64,000 bases of DNA from Enterobacteriaceae bacterium B14 (GTDB lineage: Bacteria > Pseudomonadota > Gammaproteobacteria > Enterobacterales > Enterobacteriaceae). The stretch covers positions 361,064-425,063 of the forward strand of contig DF158883.1 in the NCBI GenBank assembly GCA_000307305.1, written 5' to 3'. The notes under the pieces are model-generated. The model was given only the letters and a program-made list of their open reading frames with translations, ran no database searches and was not told the origin of the DNA. Made by a program: the position numbers and the translations under genes. The number at the start of each line of letters is the position of its first letter. The first letter of the stretch is position 1. Positions 18,703 to 28,927 of this stretch are shown in pieces.

Positions 18703-21363
18703 ATGTCAGAAATCATCAATAATGACGTGGATCCGATCGAAACCCGCGACTGGCTGCAGGCAATCGAATCGGTCATCCGTGAAGAGGGTGTAGAGCGCGC
18801 TCAGTTTTTGATCGACCAACTCTTAAATAAAGCACGTAAAACGGGCGTTAATCTGCCATCAGGCATTAATAGTGACTACATCAACTCTATCATGGTGAGT
18901 GATGAGCCAGCTTACCCAGGTAACTTGGATTTAGAACGCCGTATCCGTTCCGTCATTCGTTGGAACGCCGTCATGATGGTTCTTCGCGCATCGAAGAAAG
19001 ATCTGGATCTTGGTGGCCACATGGCTTCTTTCCAGTCTGCTGCGACGATCTATGAAGTGTGCTTTAACCACTTTTTCCGTGCACGTAACCAAAATGATGG
19101 TGGCGATCTGGTTTATTTCCAAGGCCACATCTCCCCGGGGATCTACTCCCGTGCTTTCGTTGAAGGTCGTTTAACGGCAGAGCAACTGGATAACTTCCGT
19201 CAGGAAGTTGACGGTAAAGGCCTCTCTTCTTATCCGCACCCTAAACTGATGCCTGATTTCTGGCAGTTCCCTACTGTTTCTATGGGTCTTGGCCCACTAG
19301 GTGCTATCTATCAGGCGCGTTTCCTGAAGTATTTGCATCACCGTGGTCTGAAAGATACTAGCCAACAAAACGTTTATGCCTTCTTAGGTGATGGCGAGAT
19401 GGATGAGCCAGAATCTAAAGGTGCGATTACCATCGCTGCACGTGAAAAGCTAGACAACCTTGTCTTCATCATCAACTGTAACTTGCAACGTCTGGATGGT
19501 CCGGTTGTGGGTAACGCTAAAATCATTAACGAGCTAGAAGGTATCTTTGCTGGTGCTGGCTGGAACGTTGAGAAAGTGATTTGGGGTGGTCGTTGGGATG
19601 CTCTGCTGCGTAAAGACACCTCTGGCAAACTGATTCAGCTGATGAACGAAACACTGGATGGTGATTACCAAACCTTTAAATCCCGTGATGGCGCTTATGT
19701 TCGTGAGCACTTCTTCGGTAAATATCCAGAAACTGCCGCTCTGGTAAAAGATATGAGCGATGATGAGATCTGGGGCCTGAACCGTGGTGGTCACGATCCG
19801 AAGAAAGTCTTCGCTGCACTGCAAAAAGCACAGAATACCGAAGGCAAACCAACCGTTATTCTTGCCAAGACCATTAAAGGTTATGGCATGGGCGACACGG
19901 CTGAAGGTAAAAACATTGCCCATCAGGTGAAGAAAATGAACATGGAAGGCGTTAAGCACTTCCGCGATCGTTTCAATGTGCCTGTTGCTGATGCGGATAT
20001 CGATAACCTGCCATACGTGACATTTGAAGAGTCTTCAGAAGAGTACAAGTATCTGCACGAGCGCCGTAATGCCCTGAAAGGTTATGTACCTACTCGTCAG
20101 CCAAACTTTACCCAAGAGCTGGAGCTGCCTCCTTTGAGCGATTTCCAACAGCTTTTGGAAGAGCAAAACAAAGAGATTTCGACCACTATCGCTTTTGTTC
20201 GTGCACTGAATGTGATGTTGAAGTGCAAATCTATTAGCGACCGTATTGTTCCAATTATTGCTGATGAAGCACGTACCTTTGGTATGGAAGGTTTGTTCCG
20301 TCAAATTGGTATCTACAGTGCGAAAGGCCAGCAATATACCCCTCAGGATCGTGAGCAAGTTGCTTACTATAAAGAAGATGAGAAGGGTCAGATTCTGCAA
20401 GAAGGGATCAACGAACTGGGCGCAGGTGCATCTTGGTTAGCAGCAGCTACCTCGTACAGCACGAACGATTGCCCGATGATTCCATTCTACATCTACTACT
20501 CTATGTTCGGATTCCAACGTATTGGCGATCTGTGCTGGGCGGCAGGTGACCAACAAGCTCGCGGCTTCTTAGTGGGTGGGACTTCTGGTCGTACGACACT
20601 GAATGGTGAAGGTTTGCAGCATGAAGACGGCCACAGCCATATTCAGTCTCTGACTATCCCTAACTGTATTTCTTACGATCCAGCCTATGCGTATGAAGTA
20701 GCTGTCATCATGCATGACGGTTTAGAGCGTATGTATGGTAAAGCGCAAGAAAACGTTTACTACTACCTCACCACGCTGAATGAAAACTACCACATGCCAG
20801 CAATGCCTGCGGGTGCTGAAGAAGGTATCCGTAAAGGTATCTATAAGCTAGAAACGTTAGCTGGCAGTAAAGGTAAGGTTCAATTGCTGGGTTCAGGCTC
20901 TATCCTGCGCCACGTACGTGATGCGGCTAAGATTCTGGCTGAAGAGTATGGTGTAGGTTCAGACGTTTATAGCGTGACCTCGTTCACCGAACTGGCTCGT
21001 GATGGTCAGGATTGTGAGCGTTGGAATATGCTGCACCCAACTGAAACGCCACGCGTTCCTTATATTGCTCAAGTTATGAATGATGCGCCAGCGGTTGCTT
21101 CTACCGACTATATGAAACTGTTCGCTGAGCAGGTTCGTAACTTTGTGCCAGCAAGCGATTTCCGCGTACTGGGTACAGATGGTTTTGGTCGTTCAGACAG
21201 CCGTGAAAACCTGCGTCACCACTTTGAAGTTGATGCTTCTTACGTTGTGGTTGCAGCGCTGGGTGAATTGGCTAAGCGCGGTGAATTAAGCGCTAGCGTA
21301 GTCGCTGAAGCGATTACCAAATTCAACATTGACGCTGACAAAGTCAACCCGCGTTTGGCATAA
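18703..21363 (+). CDS. aceE: Pyruvate dehydrogenase E1 component
   Basis: AceE is the thiamine diphosphate-dependent E1 subunit that decarboxylates pyruvate and passes the acetyl group to the lipoyl domains of AceF. The 886-residue homodimeric-type E1 (E. coli 887) shows the ThDP/magnesium motif GDGEMDEPESKGAI...NCNLQRLDG near residue 230-265. It also has the conserved active-site-rich segments FFRARNQNDGGDLVYFQGH and GGTSGRTTLNGEGLQHEDGHSH. The start at 18703 (MSEIINNDVDPIETRDW) has AAGGA upstream; the frame is open further but without homology. It lies 133 bases after pdhR and 13 before aceF. Confidence 0.97.
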   Translation: MSEIINNDVDPIETRDWLQAIESVIREEGVERAQFLIDQLLNKARKTGVNLPSGINSDYINSIMVSDEPAYPGNLDLERRIRSVIRWNAVMMVLRASKKDLDLGGHMASFQSAATIYEVCFNHFFRARNQNDGGDLVYFQGHISPGIYSRAFVEGRLTAEQLDNFRQEVDGKGLSSYPHPKLMPDFWQFPTVSMGLGPLGAIYQARFLKYLHHRGLKDTSQQNVYAFLGDGEMDEPESKGAITIAAREKLDNLVFIINCNLQRLDGPVVGNAKIINELEGIFAGAGWNVEKVIWGGRWDALLRKDTSGKLIQLMNETLDGDYQTFKSRDGAYVREHFFGKYPETAALVKDMSDDEIWGLNRGGHDPKKVFAALQKAQNTEGKPTVILAKTIKGYGMGDTAEGKNIAHQVKKMNMEGVKHFRDRFNVPVADADIDNLPYVTFEESSEEYKYLHERRNALKGYVPTRQPNFTQELELPPLSDFQQLLEEQNKEISTTIAFVRALNVMLKCKSISDRIVPIIADEARTFGMEGLFRQIGIYSAKGQQYTPQDREQVAYYKEDEKGQILQEGINELGAGASWLAAATSYSTNDCPMIPFYIYYSMFGFQRIGDLCWAAGDQQARGFLVGGTSGRTTLNGEGLQHEDGHSHIQSLTIPNCISYDPAYAYEVAVIMHDGLERMYGKAQENVYYYLTTLNENYHMPAMPAGAEEGIRKGIYKLETLAGSKGKVQLLGSGSILRHVRDAAKILAEEYGVGSDVYSVTSFTELARDGQDCERWNMLHPTETPRVPYIAQVMNDAPAVASTDYMKLFAEQVRNFVPASDFRVLGTDGFGRSDSRENLRHHFEVDASYVVVAALGELAKRGELSASVVAEAITKFNIDADKVNPRLA

Positions 21364-21376
21364 GAGGTAAGAATAA

Positions 21377-23263
21377 ATGACGATTGAAATCAATGTACCT
21401 GACATTGGTGCAGACGAGGTTGAAGTCACTGAAGTGATGGTAAAAGTCGGCGATAAAGTGGAAGCCGAGCAATCTCTTATCACCGTTGAAGGCGATAAAG
21501 CATCAATGGAAGTCCCGTCTCCTCAGGCGGGTATTGTTAAAGAGATCAAAGTAGAGGTTGGCGGTAAAGTCTCTACGGGTTCACTTCTCATGATTTTTGA
21601 AAGTGCTGAGAGCGCAGCGCCTTCTGCTCCTGCCGCTAAGGCAGAAGCAGCAGCTCCTGCAACTGCACCGGCTGCACCAGCAGCAAGCGCAGAGAAAACC
21701 GTTAACGTACCTGATATCGGCAGTGATGAAGTTGAAGTCACCGAAATCATGGTTAAAGTTGGCGATAGCGTAGCGGCAGAGCAATCACTTATCACTGTTG
21801 AAGGCGATAAGGCTTCAATGGAAGTGCCAGCACCGTTTGCCGGTGTGGTGAAATCCATCACCATTTCAGTTGGCGCTAGAGTGTCTACTGGTTCAGCAAT
21901 TATGGTGTTTGAAATCGCAGGTGCTGCTCCAGCGGCCCCAGCCGAATCCGCACCTGCTCAGGCAGCGGCACCAGCGGCAAGCGCAGATAAAGCTGTCGCG
22001 GTACCCGACATCGGTAACGATGAAGTCGAAGTGACCGAAGTGATGGTGAAAGTCGGCGATAAAGTGGAAGCTGAGCAATCGATTATCACTGTTGAAGGCG
22101 ATAAAGCTTCAATGGAAGTGCCAGCACCGTTTGCCGGTGTCGTGAAATCTATCTCTGTTTCTACGGGCGATAGAGTTAAAACTGGCTCACCGATTATGGT
22201 CTTTGAAGTAGCAGGTGCAGCACCTTCTGCCTCTGCGGCTCCAGCACCAGCTAAAACCGAAAGTGCACCAGCGGCACCAGCGCCAACTGCGGCGCCAGCA
22301 AAAGCGGGCAGCAATGAGTTTGCAGAGAACGATGCTTACGTTCATGCAACGCCAGTTATTCGCCGTTTAGCACGCGAGTTTGGTGTAAATTTAGCGAAGG
22401 TGAAAGGAACGGGTCGTAAAGGCCGTATCCTGCGCGAAGACGTTCAGGCTTATGTGAAAGACGCCGTTAAACGTGTTGAGTCCGGTGCTGCGGCAGCGGG
22501 TGCAACGGGTGGTTCTATGCCTGGCCTGCTACCTTGGCCGAAAGTCGATTTCACCAAGTTTGGCGAAATCGAAGAAGTGGAGTTGGGCCGTATCCAGAAA
22601 ATCTCTGGTGCTAACCTTCACCGCAACTGGGTGATGATCCCACACGTCACTCAGTTTGACGAGACGGATATCACCGAGGTAGAAGCGTTCCGTAAGCAGC
22701 AAAACATAGAAGCAGAGAAGAAGAAATCAGACGTTAAAATTACGCCTCTGGTCTTCATTCTGAAAGCAGTTGCGAAGGCGCTGGAAGAGTTACCGCGCTT
22801 TAATAGTTCTCTGTCTGAAGATGGTCAGAAACTAACGCTGAAAAAGTATATTAATATCGGTGTTGCTGTTGATACGCCAAATGGCTTGGTTGTGCCTGTT
22901 TTCCGTGATGTTAACAAGAAAGGCATTATTGAGCTGTCTCGCGAATTGGCTGAGATCTCCAAAAAAGCACGTTCGGGTAAATTGACGGCGTCTGATATGC
23001 AGGGTGGGTGTTTCACCATCTCTAGCCTTGGTGGTATCGGCGGTACAGCATTTACGCCAATCGTTAATGCGCCAGAAGTGGCTATCTTGGGTGTGTCTAA
23101 GTCATCTATCAAGCCAGTATGGAACGGTAAAGAGTTTGCTCCACGCTTGATGTTGCCTCTGTCTCTGTCTTATGACCATCGTGTTATTGATGGTGCTGAC
23201 GGTGCACGTTTCATCAGCTACATCAACAACGTCATGTCTGACATTCGTCGTCTGGTGATGTAA
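21377..23263 (+). CDS. aceF: Pyruvate dehydrogenase E2, dihydrolipoamide acetyltransferase
   Basis: AceF forms the 24-subunit core of the complex and transfers acetyl groups to CoA. The 628-residue protein has three tandem lipoyl domains whose modified lysines are K41, K145 and K243, each in [10 protein letters not shown]. Alanine-proline-rich hinges separate them. A peripheral subunit-binding domain ([25 protein letters not shown]) at about 326-362 and the catalytic domain with DHRVIDG (H601, D605) at the end follow. The number of lipoyl domains is as in E. coli. The three copies are strongly similar at DNA level too, a natural site for recombination. Confidence 0.97.
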   Translation: MTIEINVPDIGADEVEVTEVMVKVGDKVEAEQSLITVEGDKASMEVPSPQAGIVKEIKVEVGGKVSTGSLLMIFESAESAAPSAPAAKAEAAAPATAPAAPAASAEKTVNVPDIGSDEVEVTEIMVKVGDSVAAEQSLITVEGDKASMEVPAPFAGVVKSITISVGARVSTGSAIMVFEIAGAAPAAPAESAPAQAAAPAASADKAVAVPDIGNDEVEVTEVMVKVGDKVEAEQSIITVEGDKASMEVPAPFAGVVKSISVSTGDRVKTGSPIMVFEVAGAAPSASAAPAPAKTESAPAAPAPTAAPAKAGSNEFAENDAYVHATPVIRRLAREFGVNLAKVKGTGRKGRILREDVQAYVKDAVKRVESGAAAAGATGGSMPGLLPWPKVDFTKFGEIEEVELGRIQKISGANLHRNWVMIPHVTQFDETDITEVEAFRKQQNIEAEKKKSDVKITPLVFILKAVAKALEELPRFNSSLSEDGQKLTLKKYINIGVAVDTPNGLVVPVFRDVNKKGIIELSRELAEISKKARSGKLTASDMQGGCFTISSLGGIGGTAFTPIVNAPEVAILGVSKSSIKPVWNGKEFAPRLMLPLSLSYDHRVIDGADGARFISYINNVMSDIRRLVM

Positions 23264-23548
23264 TACAGAAAGCCGACTCACTTACACCACCGAGGTGTGG
23301 GTGTGTCGGCTTTCCTATCAGGACAAAAGACGAAAGAATGACAGGACGGCACAAGTAAGGTGGTTTGCAGTAGGATGAATTTTGTTATGTCAGTAGAACA
23401 TTGCTTTTCATAATATTAACAATTCTGTAAACTATTTGCGCTGGTAGCGTCCCGGCAAACAGCGAGCGTCATAAATTTTAGAAATATGAAAAGTTAGAAA
23501 CATGAAAAAGTATGTTTCGCTCGCCAGACAATCAATAAAGGGGTCATG
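23264..23548. promoter_or_regulatory. aceF-lpdA gap with long hairpin and probable lpdA promoter
   Basis: A 10-bp inverted repeat (GAAAGCCGAC at 23268-23277, GTCGGCTTTC at 23305-23314) encloses a second small stem (ACACC/GGTGT). No T run follows, so it may be a processing or partial termination signal. The AT-rich stretch after 23380 (TATTAACAATTCTGTAAAC) is where an independent lpdA promoter would be expected, since E. coli lpd has its own promoter for use with 2-oxoglutarate dehydrogenase. Confidence 0.5.
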
Positions 23549-24973
23549 ATGAGTACTGAAATTAAAACTCAGGTAGTGGTGCTTGGGGCTGGGCCTGCAG
23601 GTTACTCCGCTGCTTTCCGCTGCTCTGATTTAGGTTTGGATACCATAATTGTTGAGCGCTACGCGACACTGGGTGGCGTTTGTCTGAATGTAGGCTGTAT
23701 TCCCTCCAAAGCACTTCTGCATGTTGCTAAAGTTATCGAAGAAGCAAAAGCACTCGCCGAGCACGGCATCGTTTTTGGTCAGCCAGAAACGGATATCGAT
23801 AAAGTACGTCTGTGGAAAGAGAAAGTCATTACCCAACTGACCGGTGGTCTGGCTGGTATGGCTAAAGGCCGTAAAGTTAATGTTGTTCAAGGTGTTGGTA
23901 AATTTACTGGTGCGAACACCCTTGTTGTTGAAGGCGAAAATGGCCCGACAACCATCACATTCGAACACGCTATTATTGCAGCGGGTTCTCGTCCAATCGA
24001 ACTGCCTTTCATCCCACATGATGATCCTCGAGTATGGAACTCTACCGATGCGCTGGCTCTAACAACGGTACCTAAGCGTCTGTTGGTTATGGGCGGCGGG
24101 ATTATCGGCCTAGAAATGGGTACGGTATATCATGCGCTGGGTTCAGAGATTGACGTGGTTGAAATGTTTGACCAAGTTATCCCTGCTGCGGATAAAGACA
24201 TCGTTAAGGTCTTCACTAAGCGTATCAGCAAGCAGTTTAACCTGATGCTAGAAACCAAAGTGACGGCAGTAGAAGCGAAAGAAGATGGCATCTATGTCTC
24301 AATGGAAGGCAAGAAAGCACCAGCAGAAGCTCAGCGTTATGATGCGGTTCTGGTAGCTATCGGTCGTGTGCCGAACGGCAAGCTTCTCGATGCAGGTCAG
24401 GCTGGTGTAGAAGTTGATGATCGCGGCTTTATCCACGTTGATAAACAAATGCGTACTAACGTTCCTCACATCTATGCTATTGGTGACATCGTTGGGCAAC
24501 CAATGTTGGCACATAAAGGTGTTCATGAAGGCCACGTTGCTGCAGAAGTTATCTCTGGTATGAAGCACTACTTCGATCCTAAAGTCATTCCTTCCATTGC
24601 TTATACTGAACCTGAGGTTGCATGGGTTGGTTTGACTGAGAAAGAAGCGAAAGAGAAAGGCATCAGCTACGAGACGTCTGTATTCCCTTGGGCTGCATCA
24701 GGCCGTGCGATTGCATCTGACTGCGCTGAAGGTATGACTAAGCTGATTTTCGATAAAGAGTCTCACCGTATTATTGGTGGTGCGATTGTCGGGACTAACG
24801 GCGGCGAGCTGTTAGGTGAAATCGGTCTAGCGATTGAGATGGGCTGTGATGCTGAAGATTTAGCACTGACCATTCATGCTCACCCAACGCTGTATGAATC
24901 AGTGGGTCTAGCAGCAGAAGTATACGAAGGTAGCATTACCGATTTGCCAAATCCTAAAGCCAAAAAGAAGTAA
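23549..24973 (+). CDS. lpdA: Dihydrolipoamide dehydrogenase (E3)
   Basis: LpdA reoxidises the dihydrolipoyl groups of pyruvate and 2-oxoglutarate dehydrogenases and the glycine cleavage system, passing electrons to NAD. The 474-residue flavoprotein has the FAD motif GAGPAGYSAAFR, the redox disulfide C45/C50 in CLNVGC, the NAD motif GGGIIGLEMG, the second FAD motif IYAIGDIVG and the active-site HAHPTLYES near the end. Of two tandem ATGs I chose 23549, which gives the E. coli length and best spacing from AAGGGG. A strong terminator follows. Confidence 0.97.
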   Translation: MSTEIKTQVVVLGAGPAGYSAAFRCSDLGLDTIIVERYATLGGVCLNVGCIPSKALLHVAKVIEEAKALAEHGIVFGQPETDIDKVRLWKEKVITQLTGGLAGMAKGRKVNVVQGVGKFTGANTLVVEGENGPTTITFEHAIIAAGSRPIELPFIPHDDPRVWNSTDALALTTVPKRLLVMGGGIIGLEMGTVYHALGSEIDVVEMFDQVIPAADKDIVKVFTKRISKQFNLMLETKVTAVEAKEDGIYVSMEGKKAPAEAQRYDAVLVAIGRVPNGKLLDAGQAGVEVDDRGFIHVDKQMRTNVPHIYAIGDIVGQPMLAHKGVHEGHVAAEVISGMKHYFDPKVIPSIAYTEPEVAWVGLTEKEAKEKGISYETSVFPWAASGRAIASDCAEGMTKLIFDKESHRIIGGAIVGTNGGELLGEIGLAIEMGCDAEDLALTIHAHPTLYESVGLAAEVYEGSITDLPNPKAKKK

Positions 24974-25002
24974 TTTTGGGGTAGGATTTTGTTAAGTTTT
25001 CT

Positions 25003-25027
25003 AAAAACCGCTTCGGCGGTTTTTTTA
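25003..25027 (+). terminator. Rho-independent terminator after lpdA
   Basis: ACCGC-TTCG-GCGGT (25007-25020), a stable tetraloop hairpin, is flanked by five A residues and followed by six T residues. It ends the pdhR-aceEF-lpdA unit. Confidence 0.93.
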
Positions 25028-25102
25028 CATTTTAAGTATGTTTTTTATATTTCAGAAAGGTAATGACAGAAAAACTAAGCAATATCATTTATTAGTTTGC
25101 TG

Positions 25103-25363
25103 CTAATCATCTCTAAAGCTAATGAAAAAGGTAAGCGTAATGAAACTGAGAGCGATGATAAGAGAGATGATAAAGAACAAAATGCCCCAGATAATAGGCC
25201 CGTTATAAAGGCCATTTTCATCTAATTGTATGGCCATGCTATCGGTAATATGCCCGAAATTAAGATCAATTGAAGTATAGAGTACCCAGATAGCTAGTAC
25301 GATAGAGGCAATCTGTACCAGTGTTAGATAGCAAGAGTGGGAATAGCGAGTGGTTTTTGACAT
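25103..25363 (-). CDS. Small two-helix membrane protein of unknown function
   Basis: The 86-residue product is not recognised. It has two strongly hydrophobic segments, about residues 14-32 (LTLVQIASIVLAIWVLY) and 57-80 (IIWGILFFIISLIIALSFI). A short polar loop lies between them and a charged end (SFRDD) follows. The start was put at 25363, eight bases after AAGGA; an ATG three codons upstream lacks a usable ribosome site. It lies where E. coli carries yacH, between lpdA and acnB, but does not resemble YacH. Codon choice looks ordinary. It could be a stress-type small membrane protein; no function is claimed. Confidence 0.6.
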   Translation of the reverse strand: MSKTTRYSHSCYLTLVQIASIVLAIWVLYTSIDLNFGHITDSMAIQLDENGLYNGPIIWGILFFIISLIIALSFITLTFFISFRDD

Positions 25364-25781
25364 ACCTAGCATCCTTGCACAGCGGTGAAATCTCAGATTC
25401 GGGATAATACCTGCTTACGTAGCAGTTAGCATTACTTTTTGCTTTTTTGCATGAAAAATTTCATTAGATAAATTTACATATAGCTCAAAATGCTTTTGTT
25501 GGTTTTTTGTGAATGAATTAACAACTATATCAAATCTTGATATGCTGGCGGGGTAAATGAGCGTACTTTATGATGGTTCATTATTTTCTGATATCGGCAG
25601 TTGATGATAAGACGTCAATGTGAAGAGTATTTGAATGCCTGCCCGTCATACTGTGAGTTACGGCAAGGAAAGTATTAGTAGAAATCCCGCATACTTACTG
25701 GCGTAAAAGCTTCGGGTAAGGGGGCTAAGCTTCAAGTATGAAGGGTGTATCACGGATAACAATAAGAGTGAGGAGAGAGTC
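25364..25781. promoter_or_regulatory. 418-bp region upstream of acnB
   Basis: No gene is supported. A CRP-like site (TGTGA-N6-TAACA, 25508-25523) lies about 260 bases before the acnB start. Nearer the gene is a nested inverted repeat: CATACTT at 25690-25696 pairs with AAGTATG at 25734-25740, enclosing two AAGCTT copies (25707-25712, 25727-25732). This would fold in the acnB leader. E. coli acnB is CRP-activated and its leader is a target of the RyhB small RNA, which gives a reason to look here. Confidence 0.4.
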
Positions 25782-28379
25782 GTGCTAGAAGAATACCGGA
25801 AGCACGTTGCGGAACGTGCAGCAGAAGGCATTGTGCCGAAGCCACTAGATGCAATGCAAGTAGCCACACTGGTTGAATTGTTAAAATCCCCTCCGGCAGG
25901 AGAGGAAGCATTTTTACTCGACCTGTTGACCAATCGTGTACCACCGGGCGTTGATGAAGCCGCCTATGTCAAAGCGGGTTTTTTAGCCGCGGTTGCAAAA
26001 GGTGACGCCGTATCTCCTTTGATTAAGCCTGAGCTTGCTATTGAGCTATTGGGAACGATGCAAGGGGGTTATAACATTACGCCTCTTATTGATGCATTAG
26101 ATAGTCAAACGCTGGCCCCGATTGCAGCTAAAGCGCTCTCTCATACCCTGCTTATGTTTGATAACTTCCATGATGTTGAAGAGAAAGCCAAAGCAGGGAA
26201 TACCTACGCCAAGCAAGTGATCAAATCTTGGGCTGATGCGGAGTGGTTCCTTTCGCGTCCTAAACTCGCTGATAAGATTAGCGTTACTGTATTTAAGGTC
26301 ACCGGTGAAACTAACACCGATGACTTATCGCCTGCACCTGATGCGTGGTCGCGTCCTGATATTCCTCTACATGCTCTAGCCATGTTAAAAATCGCTCGTG
26401 ATGGTATCACTCCTGATAATCCTGGCAGTGTCGGGCCGATTAAACAAATTGAAGCACTTTCAGAAAAAGGTTTCCCTCTTGCCTATGTTGGCGATGTTGT
26501 GGGGACTGGGTCATCACGTAAATCAGCAACGAACTCCGTACTCTGGTTTATGGGTGACGATATCCCTTATGTACCGAATAAGCGCGCGGGTAGCGTGGTT
26601 TTAGGCGGTAAAATTGCGCCAATCTTCTTTAATACGATGGAAGATGCGGGTGCTCTGCCTATAGAAGTAGATGTATCGAAACTGAACATGGGTGATGTCA
26701 TCGACATCTATCCTTACAAAGGTGAGATTCGTCGCCATGATAACAACGAGCTATTGGCTTCTTTCGAGCTGAAAACTGACGTCTTACTAGATGAAGTGCG
26801 TGCCGGTGGCCGTATTCCACTTATCGTGGGGCGTGGTTTAACCAGCAAAGCGCGTGAATCACTAGGATTAGCGGCGAGTGATATTTTCGCTCAGCCGGTG
26901 CCTGTTGCGAGCAGCAATAAAGGCTATTCGCTGGCACAAAAAATGGTCGGTCGTGCTTGCGGTACAGAAGGTATTCGCCCAGGGCAATATTGCGAGCCGA
27001 AAATGACCTCGGTGGGCTCTCAGGATACGACGGGGCCTATGACGCGCGATGAGCTAAAAGATTTGGCGTGCTTAGGTTTCTCTGCTGATTTAGTTATGCA
27101 GTCTTTTTGCCATACGGCTGCCTATCCGAAACCTGTCGATGTAACGACACACCATACTTTGCCTGATTTCATCATGAACCGTGGCGGTGTTTCTTTGCGT
27201 CCAGGGGATGGCATTATTCACTCTTGGCTAAACAGAATGCTGTTGCCAGATACGGTAGGTACTGGCGGGGATTCACACACGCGTTTCCCTATCGGTATCT
27301 CGTTCCCTGCGGGTTCTGGTTTGGTGGCTTTTGCCGCAGCAACGGGTGTCATGCCGTTGGATATGCCAGAATCTGTTCTGGTGCGTTTTAAAGGCAAAAT
27401 GCAGCCAGGTATTACACTGCGCGATCTTGTGCATGCGATTCCTTATTACGCGATTCAAGATGGTCTGCTAACGGTTGAGAAGAAAGGTAAGAAGAATATC
27501 TTCTCTGGCCGAATTCTGGAGATTGAAGGGCTGCCTGAATTGAAAGTAGAGCAGGCTTTCGAACTGGCAGATGCATCGGCTGAGCGCTCGGCGGCGGGTT
27601 GTACCATCAAGCTTGATAAAGCCCCAATTCAAGAGTATCTCACGTCTAATATCGTGCTTCTCAAGTGGATGATTGCCGAAGGTTATGGCGATCGCCGTAC
27701 ATTAGAGCGCCGTATTAAAGGGATGGAAAAATGGCTGGCAGACCCGCAATTGCTGGAAGGTGATGCTGATGCTGAGTATGCAGCAGTTATCGAAATCGAC
27801 CTGAACGAGATCAAAGAGCCTATTCTTTGTGCGCCAAACGATCCTGATGATGCTCGTCTTCTTTCTGAAGTGGCGGGTTGTAAAATTGATGAAGTCTTTA
27901 TCGGTTCTTGCATGACCAACATTGGTCACTTCCGTGCGGCAGGTAAGTTACTGGATCAACACAAAGGTCAGCTTCCAACCCGTCTTTGGGTTGTACCACC
28001 GACGAAGATGGATGCAGCACAGCTTAGCGAAGAGGGCTATTACAGCGTATTTGGTAAGAGCGGTGCTCGTGTAGAGATCCCTGGTTGCTCTCTCTGTATG
28101 GGGAACCAGGCAAGAGTTGCTGATGGTGCGACGGTGGTTTCAACGTCTACCCGTAACTTTCCTAACCGTTTAGGGAATGGCGCTAATGTTTATCTGGCTT
28201 CTGCAGAGCTAGCGGCAGTTGCTTCTCTGTTAGGGCGCTTGCCAAAACCAGAAGAGTATCAAGCATATATGCTAGAGGTTGATAAGACGGCGGCGGATAC
28301 CTACCGCTATCTGAACTTTGACCGCCTGAATCAATATACGGAAAAAGCAAATGGTGTGATCTTCCAAACCACCGTATAA
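25782..28379 (+). CDS. acnB: Bifunctional aconitate hydratase 2 / 2-methylisocitrate dehydratase AcnB
   Basis: AcnB is the main citric acid cycle aconitase, interconverting citrate and isocitrate with a 4Fe-4S cluster; apo-AcnB also binds mRNA. The 865-residue protein equals the E. coli length. It has the N-terminal HEAT-like domain (residues 1-160), the swivel domain with GTGSSRKSA, and the cluster cysteines: one in the [10 protein letters not shown] segment and two in [10 protein letters not shown]. The start is GTG with AGGAGAGAG upstream, as in related genomes. A terminator follows directly. Confidence 0.97.
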   Translation: MLEEYRKHVAERAAEGIVPKPLDAMQVATLVELLKSPPAGEEAFLLDLLTNRVPPGVDEAAYVKAGFLAAVAKGDAVSPLIKPELAIELLGTMQGGYNITPLIDALDSQTLAPIAAKALSHTLLMFDNFHDVEEKAKAGNTYAKQVIKSWADAEWFLSRPKLADKISVTVFKVTGETNTDDLSPAPDAWSRPDIPLHALAMLKIARDGITPDNPGSVGPIKQIEALSEKGFPLAYVGDVVGTGSSRKSATNSVLWFMGDDIPYVPNKRAGSVVLGGKIAPIFFNTMEDAGALPIEVDVSKLNMGDVIDIYPYKGEIRRHDNNELLASFELKTDVLLDEVRAGGRIPLIVGRGLTSKARESLGLAASDIFAQPVPVASSNKGYSLAQKMVGRACGTEGIRPGQYCEPKMTSVGSQDTTGPMTRDELKDLACLGFSADLVMQSFCHTAAYPKPVDVTTHHTLPDFIMNRGGVSLRPGDGIIHSWLNRMLLPDTVGTGGDSHTRFPIGISFPAGSGLVAFAAATGVMPLDMPESVLVRFKGKMQPGITLRDLVHAIPYYAIQDGLLTVEKKGKKNIFSGRILEIEGLPELKVEQAFELADASAERSAAGCTIKLDKAPIQEYLTSNIVLLKWMIAEGYGDRRTLERRIKGMEKWLADPQLLEGDADAEYAAVIEIDLNEIKEPILCAPNDPDDARLLSEVAGCKIDEVFIGSCMTNIGHFRAAGKLLDQHKGQLPTRLWVVPPTKMDAAQLSEEGYYSVFGKSGARVEIPGCSLCMGNQARVADGATVVSTSTRNFPNRLGNGANVYLASAELAAVASLLGRLPKPEEYQAYMLEVDKTAADTYRYLNFDRLNQYTEKANGVIFQTTV

Positions 28380-28401
28380 CTGCTATATTGCAGCGCAAAT
28401 A

Positions 28402-28436
28402 AAAAAACGGGAGGCGAGAGCTTCCCGTTTTTTATT
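28402..28436 (+). terminator. Rho-independent terminator after acnB
   Basis: AAACGGGAGG (28405-28414) pairs with CTTCCCGTTT (28421-28430), with one G-U, a six-base loop and a following TTTATT. The A-rich left flank makes it potentially bidirectional. Confidence 0.88.
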
Positions 28437-28534
28437 ATTAGTATCATTTTGCGACATAGCTTCAAAGATGAGCAGTTGTAAATCGCTACACTATATTTAA
28501 GCGTTCATTTAATTAAATCCTGAGGAGATCGATG

Positions 28535-28900
28535 ATGGATTATGAGTTTCGACGTGACTTAACAGGGCAGGTGGTGGTCATTTTCTCAATGGGCCATGAA
28601 GCCTTGGGCCACTGGCTAAATGAGGAGATAAAAGGCGATCTCTCTTTGCTGGATGAAATTGAGACGGCGGCGGAAACCCTCAAAGGAAACGAGAATCAGT
28701 GGAGCAGAGTAGGCCATGAATACACGCTCTGGATGGATGGTGAAGAAGTGATGGTGCGTGCCAACCAGCTCGATTTTTCCGGCGATGAAATCGAAGAAGG
28801 TATGAGCTATTACGATGAAGAGAGTCTCTCTCTCTGTGGTTTGGAAGATTTTCTCCAAGTATTAACGGCTTACCGACGTTTTAGCTTGTACAATAATTAG
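28535..28900 (+). CDS. yacL: UPF0231 family protein YacL
   Basis: YacL is a conserved enterobacterial acidic protein of unknown function. The 121-residue product matches E. coli YacL (120) from [10 protein letters not shown] through the highly conserved [22 protein letters not shown] and [18 protein letters not shown]. Two ATG codons are in tandem; the second (28535) is seven bases after GAGGAG and gives the E. coli start. It lies directly after acnB as in E. coli. In E. coli speD and speE follow, but here the next gene is a reverse exporter. Confidence 0.93.
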   Translation: MDYEFRRDLTGQVVVIFSMGHEALGHWLNEEIKGDLSLLDEIETAAETLKGNENQWSRVGHEYTLWMDGEEVMVRANQLDFSGDEIEEGMSYYDEESLSLCGLEDFLQVLTAYRRFSLYNN

Positions 28901-28927
28901 TCTATCTCTCTTTTACACCTGACTTTG

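Noticed and set aside
21523-22314. Long reverse frames opposite aceF
   Set aside because: Alanine/serine/threonine repeats are the mirror of the lipoyl domain and hinge codons.
23268-23314. Hairpin after aceF as a full terminator
   Set aside because: No T run follows; listed only as a structure of uncertain role.
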